A stretch of 64,000 nt of DNA from Sphingomonadaceae bacterium (GTDB lineage Bacteria > Pseudomonadota > Alphaproteobacteria > Sphingomonadales > Sphingomonadaceae): the NCBI GenBank assembly GCA_016000085.1, contig JAECRT010000001.1:62001-126000 (forward strand). Direction: 5' to 3'. Under the pieces are notes generated by a model. The model had not been told where the DNA came from and made no database searches. It was given only the letters and a program-made list of their open reading frames with translations. Of the stretch, positions 54,917-64,000 are shown piece by piece. Made by a program: the position numbers and the translations under genes. Positions within the stretch are counted from its first letter, which is position 1; every line of letters starts with the position of its first letter.

Positions 54917-56017
54917 TTGGCAGAAAGCGCCCGGAGGAAGAACAAGATGCGTCAGCCCGTGTCGGCCATAGCCAGCTTGGTCCCCGCCGCAGCCATGGTC
55001 GTGTTGCTCGATACTCTCGAGGAAACTGGTGGCGACGTATCGGGCGCCCTCAGACGCTCCGGACTGACGATGATTGAAGCGGCTTTGCGTGAAGGCCGCG
55101 CGCACTTGGTTTCGCGGGCGGCCATTGCGCGGTTAGCGGCGGATTGCGTGCTGGCCTTCCATTACGAAAGTTGCCGAAAGAACGGGATGAAGCCGTTCCC
55201 GGTCCGCAACCATCGCATTCTGCTGCTGGCGATGCTCGGCTGTTCGACTATGCGCGAGGCCATCGGCGTGATGACCGACTTTTATGCAATGCTGGGCGAT
55301 CAGGTAGCCAAATGGACTGTTTTGGAGGATGGTAATGTCGTGCGGTTTACGATCGACCGGCGGACCCGCGAGAAGAGTGTCTCAGAACTATTGATTTCGA
55401 TCTTTTCGCTGGCAAGCTATCATCGGATTATGGGCTGGCTGGTCTGTACAGAGGTGCCACTGATCGACGTGACCGTGGCTTATCCCAGTACATTGCGCCA
55501 CGCAGCCCTTCCCGAACTGTTCAGCATTAGTCCACGATTTGGCCAGACGACGGATAGCTTTGCCTTCGCCAGTCATTTTCTCGATCGGCCGATCGCCCGC
55601 AAGGCGAGTGAACTGGATGCCCTGTTCGCCTTGTTCCCTTTCGATCTGCTCCCTCCCGATTATGGGGATGAGAGTTTGAGCTCGCAGGTTTTGGCAGCCA
55701 TTCGCGCCGCTCTCTCGCTTGACGGGCAGACGCCTGGCATCGAAACGCTGGCGCGTATGTTCGGCCTGACCCCGGCCACCTTCCGTCGCCGTCTCGCGCG
55801 GGAAGGCAGGTCTCTTGTCCAACTCCGCATACAATGTCGCCGCGATCTCGCCTTTGAGTTGCTCTGCGGCACGACACTCAGTGTCCGTGAGATCGCATCG
55901 CGCCTGCAATATATCGATGTTTCCACTTTTCGACGGGCTTTCACGACATGGACGGGGTTGCCGCCAGCTACTTGGCGCCTGGCAGCAAACCCGCCCGACA
56001 GGATGAATCCCGGCTAG
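54917..56017 (+). CDS. AraC family transcriptional regulator (paralogue of 41237-42313)
   Basis: IETLARMFGLTPATFRRRLAREGRSLVQLRIQCRRDLAFELLCGTTLSVREIASRLQYIDVSTFRRAFTTWTGLPPATWR; true ATG possibly 54947 (MRQPV). Confidence 0.9.
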   Translation: MAESARRKNKMRQPVSAIASLVPAAAMVVLLDTLEETGGDVSGALRRSGLTMIEAALREGRAHLVSRAAIARLAADCVLAFHYESCRKNGMKPFPVRNHRILLLAMLGCSTMREAIGVMTDFYAMLGDQVAKWTVLEDGNVVRFTIDRRTREKSVSELLISIFSLASYHRIMGWLVCTEVPLIDVTVAYPSTLRHAALPELFSISPRFGQTTDSFAFASHFLDRPIARKASELDALFALFPFDLLPPDYGDESLSSQVLAAIRAALSLDGQTPGIETLARMFGLTPATFRRRLAREGRSLVQLRIQCRRDLAFELLCGTTLSVREIASRLQYIDVSTFRRAFTTWTGLPPATWRLAANPPDRMNPG

Positions 56018-56481
56018 CCAACGGCTCAGCGCCCATTCTCTGACGCAATATCTCGGCACAGATAGTCGGCGAAGCCATTCAGGCACCGACATTTTGATCG
56101 GATACGGAGGCGTCCCGATCGAAGGCAATGCTATGTCGTAGGGAAGGGGGCACGCCCCGGCGGAGTGACGGATGGGATTGCGGGCAAGAGTCGTGCACGG
56201 CTGCGGCGCTCGACCAACGAGACGAGACTGGCATTGCCAAATTCTCGTTGGAAGAGCGGCGACGATCAGGCCCGTGACGACCGGATAGATGGCTTCATGG
56301 CAGACCGTCTCACGAAGCCCACGATGTCGCGCTGAGATCCAGTATCTCTCCGCCCATCAATAAGTCCGATAATATATCTTATGTTAAATTCACGGCATTT
56401 GAAAAAATCGGTAACCTGTCCCGCTTGCCGCAACCCGCAAACCATGCGGGAGGCCAAGGATAAACCCCAGCCTCCCTCCAT

Positions 56482-57255
56482 TCACGCAGCTTTCGCGACT
56501 TGGGCGATCAGGGCAAGCACCTGGTCGGCATGCTCCTTCCGACAGATCAGCAGATCCGGCAGATAGACGTCACTCTGATTATAGATCAACGGACTGCCGT
56601 CGATCCGGCTGACATGTAGGCCATGGGCCAAGGCGACGGCCGCAGGCGCCATGCTGTCCCATTCATATTGGCCACCCGAATGCAGGTAGATATCGGCCTG
56701 CCCCAATATTACTGCCATCGCCTTGGCGCCCGCCGAGCCCATCGGCACTAACTCCGCGCCCAGCTTTTCCGCCACCGCCACCGCTTCGGCAGCAGGCCGG
56801 GTCCGCGACACGACCATGCGGAGTATGGCGGGTGCAGGCGGCACCGCGATCGGCTGATCGGACCGCAGCACCGTGCCTCCCTCCAGTCCCGGCAGCGCGA
56901 CAGCGCCTAGCACCGGCGCGCCATCCACGGCCATGCCGACATGAACCGCCCAGTCGGTCCGCGCCTCGCCATATTCGCGCGTGCCGTCGACCGGATCGAC
57001 GATCCACACCCGGCTCTTTTCCAGCCGTGCCGGATTGTCCTTTTCTTCCTCCGACAGCAGGCCGTCTTCTGGCCGCTGTTCGCGCAGGGCATGGACCAGG
57101 AACTGGTTCGCGGTCTGGTCCCCCGCCTTACCCAGCGCCTTGGGACTGAACATCCCACTATCGCGGACGTTCAACAAAATCCTGCCGGCTACGTCGGCAA
57201 GATGCGCGGCCAGATCTGCGTCGGACATACCGGTGTTTTTAGGCGTGTCGCTCAT
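56482..57255 (-). CDS. cysQ: 3'(2'),5'-bisphosphate nucleotidase / inositol-monophosphatase family
   Basis: [44 protein letters not shown]; overlaps cysNC. Confidence 0.85.
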   Translation of the reverse strand: MSDTPKNTGMSDADLAAHLADVAGRILLNVRDSGMFSPKALGKAGDQTANQFLVHALREQRPEDGLLSEEEKDNPARLEKSRVWIVDPVDGTREYGEARTDWAVHVGMAVDGAPVLGAVALPGLEGGTVLRSDQPIAVPPAPAILRMVVSRTRPAAEAVAVAEKLGAELVPMGSAGAKAMAVILGQADIYLHSGGQYEWDSMAPAAVALAHGLHVSRIDGSPLIYNQSDVYLPDLLICRKEHADQVLALIAQVAKAA

Positions 57256-59168
57256 GGGATCAGCCTCGCAACGATGAAGTCAGCCGCTTCTTCCGCGCTC
57301 ATCGCGCCGGTGTCGATACGGATTTCGGGATCTTGCGGTGCTTCATAGGGGCTATCAATCCCGGTGAAGTTCTTGAGCGTCCCTTCCCGCGCCTTTTTGT
57401 AAAGCCCCTTAACGTCGCGCGCTTCCGCATCAGCCAGTGAAGTATCGATGTGCACTTCGATAAACTCACCCGGCTGCATCATCTGCCGCACCATGTCGCG
57501 CTCCGAGCGGAAGGGCGAGATAAAGGCAGTGATGACGATCAGGCCCGCATCGGTCATCAGCTTCGCCATTTCGCCCACACGGCGGATATTTTCCACCCTG
57601 TCCGCATCGGTAAAGCCCAGATCCTTGTTCAGCCCATGGCGTACATTGTCCCCGTCCAACAGGAAGGTATGGCGGTTCATCCGCGCCAGCTTCTTCTCGA
57701 CAATGTTGGCAATGGTCGATTTGCCAGCGCCCGATAGCCCGGTGAACCACAGCACGGCCGGCTTCTGGTTTTTCATTGCCGCATGGCTCTCGCGACCGAC
57801 GTCGGTCGGCTGCCAATGGACATTTTGTGCGCGCCGCAGGCTGAAGTGCAACATCCCCGCAGCTACGGTGGCATTGGTGATCTTGTCGATCAGGATGAAG
57901 CCACCCAGCGTGCGATTGTCGGCGTAAGATTCGAACACCACTTGCCGATCGGTCGACAGATTGGCGACGCCGATAGCGTTGAGGTCCAGCGTCTTGGCGG
58001 CCAGATGCTCCATCGTATTGACGTTAACCTGATATTTGGGCTGCTGGATCGTCGCGGTGACGGTCTGCGTCCCAATTTTTAGCCAATAAGGACGACCGGG
58101 CAGCATTTCCTCGTCCGCCATCCACACGACTGTAGCCTCGAACTGGTCGGCGGCCTGTGGCGGATTGTCAGATGCGGCGATCACATCACCGCGCGAGCAA
58201 TCGACTTCGTCGGCAAAGCATAGCGTAACCGACTGACCGGCGACGGCTTCATCCAAATCGCCGCCCAGCGTGACGATGCGGGTGATCGTGCTGGTTTTGC
58301 CCGACGGCAGCACACGCACCGGATCGCCTAGCTTGACGGCGCCGCTTGCGATCTGGCCGGAAAAGCCGCGAAAGTCGAGATTGGGACGATTGACCCACTG
58401 CACGGCCATGCGGAACGGCTTTGCCTGATCGGAAAGCTGGTCGACCTCGACATTTTCGAGATGCTCGATCAAGGCCGGGCCCTTGTACCAGGGCATATTC
58501 TCCGACAGGCCGGTGATATTATCACCCTTGAACCCGGAGATCGGAATGGGGGTGAACGCCGTAATGCCTATCGAACGGGCGAACTGCGTATAATCCTCAA
58601 GGATCGTGTCATAGACCGACTGGTCATAATCGACCAAGTCCATCTTGTTCACGGCCAGCACGATGTTCTTGATGCCGATCAGATGCGCCAAATAGCTGTG
58701 CCGCCGAGTCTGGACCAACACGCCCTTGCGCGCGTCGATCAGGATGACGGCCAGATCTGCGGTGGACGCCCCGGTCACCATGTTACGGGTATATTGTTCG
58801 TGGCCGGGCGTGTCGGCAACGATGAACTTACGCTTTTCTGTGTTGAAGAAACGATAGGCGACATCGATGGTGATGCCCTGCTCCCGCTCGGCCGCAAGGC
58901 CGTCCACGAGAAGGGCGAAATCGATCTCCTGCCCCTGCGTACCGACCTTCTTGCTGTCGGACTGGAGCGCTTCAAGTTGATCCTCGAAGATCATCTTGCT
59001 GTCGTACAGCAGTCGCCCGATCAGCGTCGACTTGCCGTCATCCACCGACCCGCAGGTGATGAAGCGCAGCATCGTCTTGTGCTGGTGGGTGTCGAGATAC
59101 TGGTCGATATCTTCGGCGATCAGCGCATCGGTTTGATAGATCGCCTCGTTGACAAGCGTATCGGACAT
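57252..59168 (-). CDS. cysNC: Bifunctional sulfate adenylyltransferase subunit 1 / adenylylsulfate kinase
   Basis: [36 protein letters not shown], and C-terminal APS kinase [20 protein letters not shown]. Confidence 0.95.
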   Translation of the reverse strand: MSDTLVNEAIYQTDALIAEDIDQYLDTHQHKTMLRFITCGSVDDGKSTLIGRLLYDSKMIFEDQLEALQSDSKKVGTQGQEIDFALLVDGLAAEREQGITIDVAYRFFNTEKRKFIVADTPGHEQYTRNMVTGASTADLAVILIDARKGVLVQTRRHSYLAHLIGIKNIVLAVNKMDLVDYDQSVYDTILEDYTQFARSIGITAFTPIPISGFKGDNITGLSENMPWYKGPALIEHLENVEVDQLSDQAKPFRMAVQWVNRPNLDFRGFSGQIASGAVKLGDPVRVLPSGKTSTITRIVTLGGDLDEAVAGQSVTLCFADEVDCSRGDVIAASDNPPQAADQFEATVVWMADEEMLPGRPYWLKIGTQTVTATIQQPKYQVNVNTMEHLAAKTLDLNAIGVANLSTDRQVVFESYADNRTLGGFILIDKITNATVAAGMLHFSLRRAQNVHWQPTDVGRESHAAMKNQKPAVLWFTGLSGAGKSTIANIVEKKLARMNRHTFLLDGDNVRHGLNKDLGFTDADRVENIRRVGEMAKLMTDAGLIVITAFISPFRSERDMVRQMMQPGEFIEVHIDTSLADAEARDVKGLYKKAREGTLKNFTGIDSPYEAPQDPEIRIDTGAMSAEEAADFIVARLIP

Positions 59169-60088
59169 CAGAAATACCCCTCCTGCTTCTTCTTCTCCAT
59201 GCCCGCTCCGCCGGCATCCTTGTCGATCGCGCGCCCCTGACGTTCGGACGTTGTCGTCAGCAATGTTTCCTGAATAACCTGCGGCAAAGTCGTCGCGGTG
59301 CTCTCGACCGCGCCGGTCAGCGGGTAGCAGCCCAACGTGCGGAAACGGATCGAACGCATAACGGGCGTTTCGCCGGGCAGCAGCGGGAAGCGATCGTCAT
59401 CCACCATCAACAACATGCCGTCGCGCTCGACCGTCGGGCGCTCAGCCGCAAAATAGAGCGGCACGATCGGCACATCATTGAGGTGGATATATTGCCAGAT
59501 ATCCAGTTCAGTCCAATTGCTGATCGGGAAGACGCGGATGCTCTCGCCCTTGTTCTTTCGGGCGTTATAGAGGTTCCACAACTCCGGGCGCTGGTTCTTG
59601 GGGTCCCAGCCATGCGATGCCGTGCGGAAGGAGAAAATGCGCTCCTTGGCGCGGCTCTTTTCCTCGTCCCGTCGCGCGCCACCAAAAGCCGCATCGAATC
59701 CATAGAGGTTGAGCGCCTGCTTCAACCCTTCTGTTTTCCACATGTCGGTATGCAAAGCGCCATGGTCGAAAGGGTTGATCCCCCGGTCCATCGCTTCTTG
59801 ATTATGATAGACAAGCAATTCCATGCCGCTTTCACGTGCCATGCGATCCCGCAGCTTATACATTTCCTGAAACTTCCAGGTCGTGTCGACATGCAGCAGA
59901 GGAAATGGCGGGGGCGAAGGATAGAAAGCCTTGCGCGCCAGATGCAGCATCACGGCTGAATCCTTGCCCACGCTATACAACATCACCGGCTTTTCAGCTT
60001 CGCTCACAACTTCACGCATGATGTGGATCGCTTCGGATTCCAATCGCTCCAGATGAGTCAGATTCTTTGCAGCCAACGCCATTGGCAC
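59168..60088 (-). CDS. cysD: Sulfate adenylyltransferase subunit 2
   Basis: [47 protein letters not shown]; ..GYF C-terminus; start may be 60082. Confidence 0.95.
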   Translation of the reverse strand: MPMALAAKNLTHLERLESEAIHIMREVVSEAEKPVMLYSVGKDSAVMLHLARKAFYPSPPPFPLLHVDTTWKFQEMYKLRDRMARESGMELLVYHNQEAMDRGINPFDHGALHTDMWKTEGLKQALNLYGFDAAFGGARRDEEKSRAKERIFSFRTASHGWDPKNQRPELWNLYNARKNKGESIRVFPISNWTELDIWQYIHLNDVPIVPLYFAAERPTVERDGMLLMVDDDRFPLLPGETPVMRSIRFRTLGCYPLTGAVESTATTLPQVIQETLLTTTSERQGRAIDKDAGGAGMEKKKQEGYF

Positions 60089-60150
60089 ATCCCCTTCCTG
60101 TTCTTACGGGTCGATGCCAGCGGTTTAAATGACATGACAGAATCGCGAAC

Positions 60151-60164
60151 CTCCCATATGGGAG
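60151..60164. promoter_or_regulatory. Perfect 14-bp palindrome overlapping the RBS of the LuxR-type gene
   Basis: CTCCCATATGGGAG ending 4 nt before the ATG at 60169. Confidence 0.45.
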
Positions 60165-60168
60165 CAAC

Positions 60169-61275
60169 ATGCAGCTTACCAGCACCGACGAAACCGACCT
60201 GCTGATTCCGCTCTATGCCGGCGTGCATGATCAGGCGCAGTGGGTGACCTTCCTGTCTCGCATCCAGCGGCGCACGGGTGCCGATTATGCCGCGCTGATC
60301 TTCGCTCAGGGCGACATGCCTATCCACCAATCCAAGGAAGTTTTCGCGGGACATGATCTGCGCGCGGAGGCCAGGCAACTTGGCATGGACAGCCTATATG
60401 CGGAGGATCGAGCGCATTATGACCGGCTTCGCCCCGGCCGCGTCTATCATATGGCTGAATTTGCCGCTGGTGATCAGCGCTTTCGCGAAACGCAGGATAT
60501 ATCCAACCAGCGATTGGGTCTGAGCGACACGCGCATCGTGCGGATCAAGGAACAGGAAGGCACCAGCGCGTGGTTGACGCTGGTCAGCAAAAGCCATCTC
60601 TTCGCGGCGGTGGACGGCGCGCTGCTGACGGCTGTCGCCCCGCATGTCGCCATTGCATTGCAAAGCTTCGTCCTGACCGAAAGGCAACGCATTAGAGCAG
60701 CGGCCAGTTGTGATGGCCTTTCTCGTGCGGGTGTCGGCTGGATCGTTCTGGGCCGCGATGCGCGCATCATCGATATAGATCCAAATCTTGCGCCCCTGCT
60801 GCAAGCTGTTGGTGGAGCGGAGCATCTGCTGGGCGAAAGGCTTCCGTCTGACACGCCGCAAGTCCGGCAGGACATTCAGCGTGCGGCCAGCGATTTTGCC
60901 AATAATGTCGATGCCATGCCGCGCGCGATTACGCTGATGCAAGAACCGCGGCTCGATGCCTTGCTCGTCCCCATGCGCGATCGTCCGGAAGCTGCGCTGG
61001 CGATGCCGGTGATGCTGGCCATCTGTCGCATGCCACGCGATAGCAACGCTGATCGGCTGCCGATGCTGACTGCCCTGTTCGGGCTGTCGCGCCGGGAATC
61101 GGAACTCGCCTTTGCCCTCAGCGATGGCCGCACCATCTCGGAAGCGGCCAACCTGATGGGCCTGACCGAGGAAACCGCACGCAACTATACCAAACGCATC
61201 TATGCGAAAATGGGCGTGAGGGGACAGGCGGAACTGGTCCGCCAGATCTTCCTGAGCAGCGCCAGCCTGGCCTGA
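60169..61275 (+). CDS. LuxR-type helix-turn-helix regulator
   Basis: C-terminal LFGLSRRESELAFALSDGRTISEAANLMGLTEETARNYTKRIYAKMGVRGQAELVRQIF. Confidence 0.87.
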   Translation: MQLTSTDETDLLIPLYAGVHDQAQWVTFLSRIQRRTGADYAALIFAQGDMPIHQSKEVFAGHDLRAEARQLGMDSLYAEDRAHYDRLRPGRVYHMAEFAAGDQRFRETQDISNQRLGLSDTRIVRIKEQEGTSAWLTLVSKSHLFAAVDGALLTAVAPHVAIALQSFVLTERQRIRAAASCDGLSRAGVGWIVLGRDARIIDIDPNLAPLLQAVGGAEHLLGERLPSDTPQVRQDIQRAASDFANNVDAMPRAITLMQEPRLDALLVPMRDRPEAALAMPVMLAICRMPRDSNADRLPMLTALFGLSRRESELAFALSDGRTISEAANLMGLTEETARNYTKRIYAKMGVRGQAELVRQIFLSSASLA

Positions 61276-61326
61276 CCGGGCGTCAGGAGGCAGGTGCCGT
61301 CCGCCATCCCCTGACGATCACCCTGA

Positions 61327-63468
61327 TCAGTAATGCGCGCGGATACTGGCGAACAGCGTCCGGCCGGTTTCGGGGAAACCGTCGGTCAACGTGTAATAAT
61401 CGTCAAACAGGTTACGCCCACCGATGCCAATGTCGATATTATCTGTCAGCGCATAATCGACCCGGATACCCGCATTCACATAAGCGCCGGTCCGATAATA
61501 GCGTTGCGGCTGTGACGCGGGCAGCGCAGTGAACAAAGTCCAGCGGTTTGATGCCAAATCGACGCTGGGAACGACGTGCAGCCCGTCAACCGGTGACCAA
61601 TCGGCATAGGCGAAGCCCTTGTGGGCAGGGACGCCGGTCGGTCGAAACGCGGGATTGGCGGCGTAACTCAGGTCGCGTTTGATGCCGGTATAGTTCGCGC
61701 CGATGTCCAATCCCGGCAAAACCGTCAGTGATACCGACAGTTCCACGCCATAATATTTGCCGCTGCCCACATTTTGGCTCTGGGTCAGGTTGGTAAGAGT
61801 GCAACCTGGGGTCGGGACGGCGGGCGGAGTGGTCGTTGCGGTGCATGGATAGGCTGGGGTGGCGACGGTAAAGATGGCGTCGTCGATCCAGCTGTAGAAG
61901 GCGGCGGCTTCCATGCGCAAACGATTATGCGTCCAGGTGCCGCCGATTTCTGCGTTGGTGGCACGTTCCGCCTTCAGATTCGGATTGGGAATGGCCGTGT
62001 TGAAACGCTGGCTGAACCGTTCGAAGATGGTCGGGAAGCGCGCGCGTGACGACAGGCTGGCGTGCAGGTTCAGCGCTTCGCTGGCCTGCCAGTCGAACCG
62101 GCCCTGCGCATTCCATGTGTCCGCGTCACGGCGCGGATAGTTGTAGATCACCGAAGTCCCGGTGGTGCCGAGCGGCGCACCAAACTCCTCCGCCAGCTTA
62201 AGGTCGCGCCAATCGAAGCTGCCGCCCAGCGTGAAGCGCAGCGCAGGGGTCAGCGCGATTTCGTTCTCCAGCGCGAGCGAGAAGCTGTTTTCGGTCTGCG
62301 TTTGGTCCGGTTCGGTCGTCGGCACGCCTGCAGTGGAGAAGCTCGTCTGTGCCTCGACATGCTTGTCATGGCGATAGTGGAACGCCAGGCGCAGCGTGTC
62401 GGTGTCGGTGGCCCGGAAATCAAGCTGGGCCGAACCGCCCCACGCCTTGTCGGCATAGGGGCTGTCAAAGGCGAAGGGGCGGCTCTGCGTCGACATCGTG
62501 CGATCGTTGAAGGAACGCAGGATCGAATCGAACTGGTTGTAATAAGCGCGCGTCTTGAGCGTCGCCCGGTCGCCCAGTGCGGTGGTCGACAGGAAATAGA
62601 TGCTGGTGATGTTCCATTCCGGCCAGTCCCAGAACCGCGGCGTCGTCACTGTGTCGCTGATGTGCAGCGGCGCGCTCTTGGCGCCCTCCTGATAGGTATA
62701 GCTGAGCGCATATTCGTCGGTGGCGTTGGGAGTGAAGCCAATCTTGGCATTGACGCGCCAGTCGCGGGTGCGCGAGAAATCGCGCGCGCCACCATCCTCC
62801 AGCGCGGTGTTGCGTGGCGTGAAGTCGTTGGGCAGATCCCAATGATCGGTAAAGCTGCGCGCGTAGCTGGCCTGCGCATACCATTTGTCCTGTTTCGTCC
62901 CGACCATCGCGGAGGTGGAATAGCCCGCATAATCGGTGTCATTGTCGAAATTGACGGTGCCGCGCACGTCGATGTCGAGTTCCTTCGTCGGCTTGCGCGT
63001 GACGAGGTTGATCGCGCCGCCCATCGCGCCCGGACCGTCCAGCACGGAGGCATAGCCCTTGGCCAACTGAACCTCGGATATGTCGGTGGTCAGGAAACGG
63101 CCATAATCGAGCCGGTTGTCGGCGGGCAGATAGACGCGGATGCCATCGATCGACAGCGGCACCTGAAACCGGTCGAAGCCGCGCACGAAGACGAGCCGTT
63201 CGTTGCGCGTGCCGCCGCTGTTTCCCGATGATACGCCAGGCATCAAATTGACGGCATCGTCCAGCGCTGTGCGGTTGAACGTGTAGATGGCGTCCGACGA
63301 CAGGGTGGAACTGTCGATGCCCATGCTCTGTGTGCGGGGCGCGGTGACGATGATCTGACCAAGGGAAAAGCGATTGTCGGCATCCGCATCGGGTGCGACA
63401 TCCTGCGCCTGCGCTGTGGACGCCAGAAGGGTTACAGCCCCCATCATAAGGGCCAGAGTTGCGCGCAT
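61327..63468 (-). CDS. TonB-dependent receptor
   Basis: MRATLALMMGAVTLLASTAQAQ signal peptide, plug GQIIVTAPRTQSMG, GNSGGTRNERLVFVRGFDRFQVPLSIDGIRVYLPADNR, C-terminal FASIRAHY. Confidence 0.92.
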   Translation of the reverse strand: MRATLALMMGAVTLLASTAQAQDVAPDADADNRFSLGQIIVTAPRTQSMGIDSSTLSSDAIYTFNRTALDDAVNLMPGVSSGNSGGTRNERLVFVRGFDRFQVPLSIDGIRVYLPADNRLDYGRFLTTDISEVQLAKGYASVLDGPGAMGGAINLVTRKPTKELDIDVRGTVNFDNDTDYAGYSTSAMVGTKQDKWYAQASYARSFTDHWDLPNDFTPRNTALEDGGARDFSRTRDWRVNAKIGFTPNATDEYALSYTYQEGAKSAPLHISDTVTTPRFWDWPEWNITSIYFLSTTALGDRATLKTRAYYNQFDSILRSFNDRTMSTQSRPFAFDSPYADKAWGGSAQLDFRATDTDTLRLAFHYRHDKHVEAQTSFSTAGVPTTEPDQTQTENSFSLALENEIALTPALRFTLGGSFDWRDLKLAEEFGAPLGTTGTSVIYNYPRRDADTWNAQGRFDWQASEALNLHASLSSRARFPTIFERFSQRFNTAIPNPNLKAERATNAEIGGTWTHNRLRMEAAAFYSWIDDAIFTVATPAYPCTATTTPPAVPTPGCTLTNLTQSQNVGSGKYYGVELSVSLTVLPGLDIGANYTGIKRDLSYAANPAFRPTGVPAHKGFAYADWSPVDGLHVVPSVDLASNRWTLFTALPASQPQRYYRTGAYVNAGIRVDYALTDNIDIGIGGRNLFDDYYTLTDGFPETGRTLFASIRAHY

Positions 63469-63542
63469 ATTAATTTCCCCTTTGGTCATTCGACTCGCTA
63501 TATCTGGCCATATATAGTTTTAACGAGTTGAGGAAAGACCCG

Positions 63543-64000
63543 ATGCCCCCCTTCCCCTCCCTTCTGATTCTGAGCGTTGCCGCAGCCGGGATGGCGGCAA
63601 CGTCCGCCTCTGCGCAGATGGCGGCGATGCCATCCGCCGCGCAGGCCTGCGCCGTTCCGGCCGACCTGCCGTCAGCCATGGCGTCGTGGCGCACGCCTGT
63701 TCCGTTCAAGGCTGTTGGCGACCACAAGGCGGTGAAAGTCGCGCAACTGACACCGGGTCAGGCCGTGACCCTCGCCCTGCTACCGACCCCGCAGGTCAGC
63801 TATCCGCTACGCCCGGAAAAGCCGGGTGGTAGCGTCAGCTATGGCGGGCTGGCCCGCTTTACGGTCGATCAACCGGGCACATGGCGCGTGGCATTGGGTA
63901 GTGGTGCATGGGTCGATGTGGTCAAGGACGACAGGGCCGCGCCATCGATCGCCCATGGCCATGGGCCGGATTGTTCGGGCATTCGCAAGATGGTGGATTA
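63543..64000 (+). CDS. Secreted/periplasmic protein of unknown function, 3' truncated by window end
   Basis: ATG at 63543 with no stop to the window end; MPPFPSLLILSVAAAGMAATSASAQ signal peptide; not in the supplied ORF track because it lacks a stop. Confidence 0.72.
   Translation, partial: MPPFPSLLILSVAAAGMAATSASAQMAAMPSAAQACAVPADLPSAMASWRTPVPFKAVGDHKAVKVAQLTPGQAVTLALLPTPQVSYPLRPEKPGGSVSYGGLARFTVDQPGTWRVALGSGAWVDVVKDDRAAPSIAHGHGPDCSGIRKMVD

Noticed and set aside
61281-61316. CGTCAGG...CCTGACG as terminator after the LuxR-type gene
   Set aside because: Only 7-bp arms with a loop of over 20 nt and no T tract; too weak to call.
62062-63231. 389-aa plus-strand ORF
   Set aside because: Antisense to the TonB-dependent receptor.
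1-64000. CRISPR arrays, rRNA/tRNA genes, transposases/IS elements
   Set aside because: No regularly spaced repeats, RNA-gene signatures or transposase/integrase ORFs were recognised by eye. A tRNAscan/ISfinder run would be needed to exclude small or degenerate ones.

Overview
GC-rich alphaproteobacterial window; gene content resembles a sphingomonad steroid/bile-salt degrader, but the organism is inferred, not proven. About 52 genuine genes are supported. (1) 1-17 kb, minus strand: a tightly packed run of about 18 genes that looks like the steroid C/D-ring (HIP) pathway: ipdA/ipdB CoA-transferase, ipdC, ipdF-like SDR, echA20-like hydratase, fadA6-like thiolase, several acyl-CoA dehydrogenases, a ketosteroid-isomerase homologue and an hsaC-like extradiol dioxygenase. 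It is divergent from (2) 17.4-24.6 kb, plus strand: an hsaA-hsaD-hsaB-hsaE-hsaG-hsaF-like A/B-ring module followed by a TIM-barrel isomerase and an HSL-type esterase. (3) 24.7-36.3 kb: AKR, tandem AsnC regulators, TIM-barrel protein, SDR, HIBADH-like, CaiB/BaiF, enoyl-CoA hydratase, LysR, an ACAD pair and an ALDH. (4) 36.4-56 kb: a second, less conventional steroid-type module. It contains a putative new Fe(II)/2OG-type oxygenase, two SDR paralogues lacking the catalytic Tyr, a KshA-like Rieske oxygenase, a BaiE-like NTF2 dehydratase candidate, two OYE-family reductases, a KstD-superfamily flavoprotein, a PQQ dehydrogenase, a TonB receptor and two paralogous AraC regulators. (5) 56.5-64 kb: cysQ-cysNC-cysD, a LuxR regulator, a TonB receptor and a secreted protein truncated by the window end. 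Several inverted repeats lie in promoters (17.15-17.33, 36.39, 54.88 and 60.15 kb) and several hairpin terminators between convergent genes. I saw no rRNA, tRNA, CRISPR array or intact mobile element. Family assignments come from recognising translated sequences, not from database searches.
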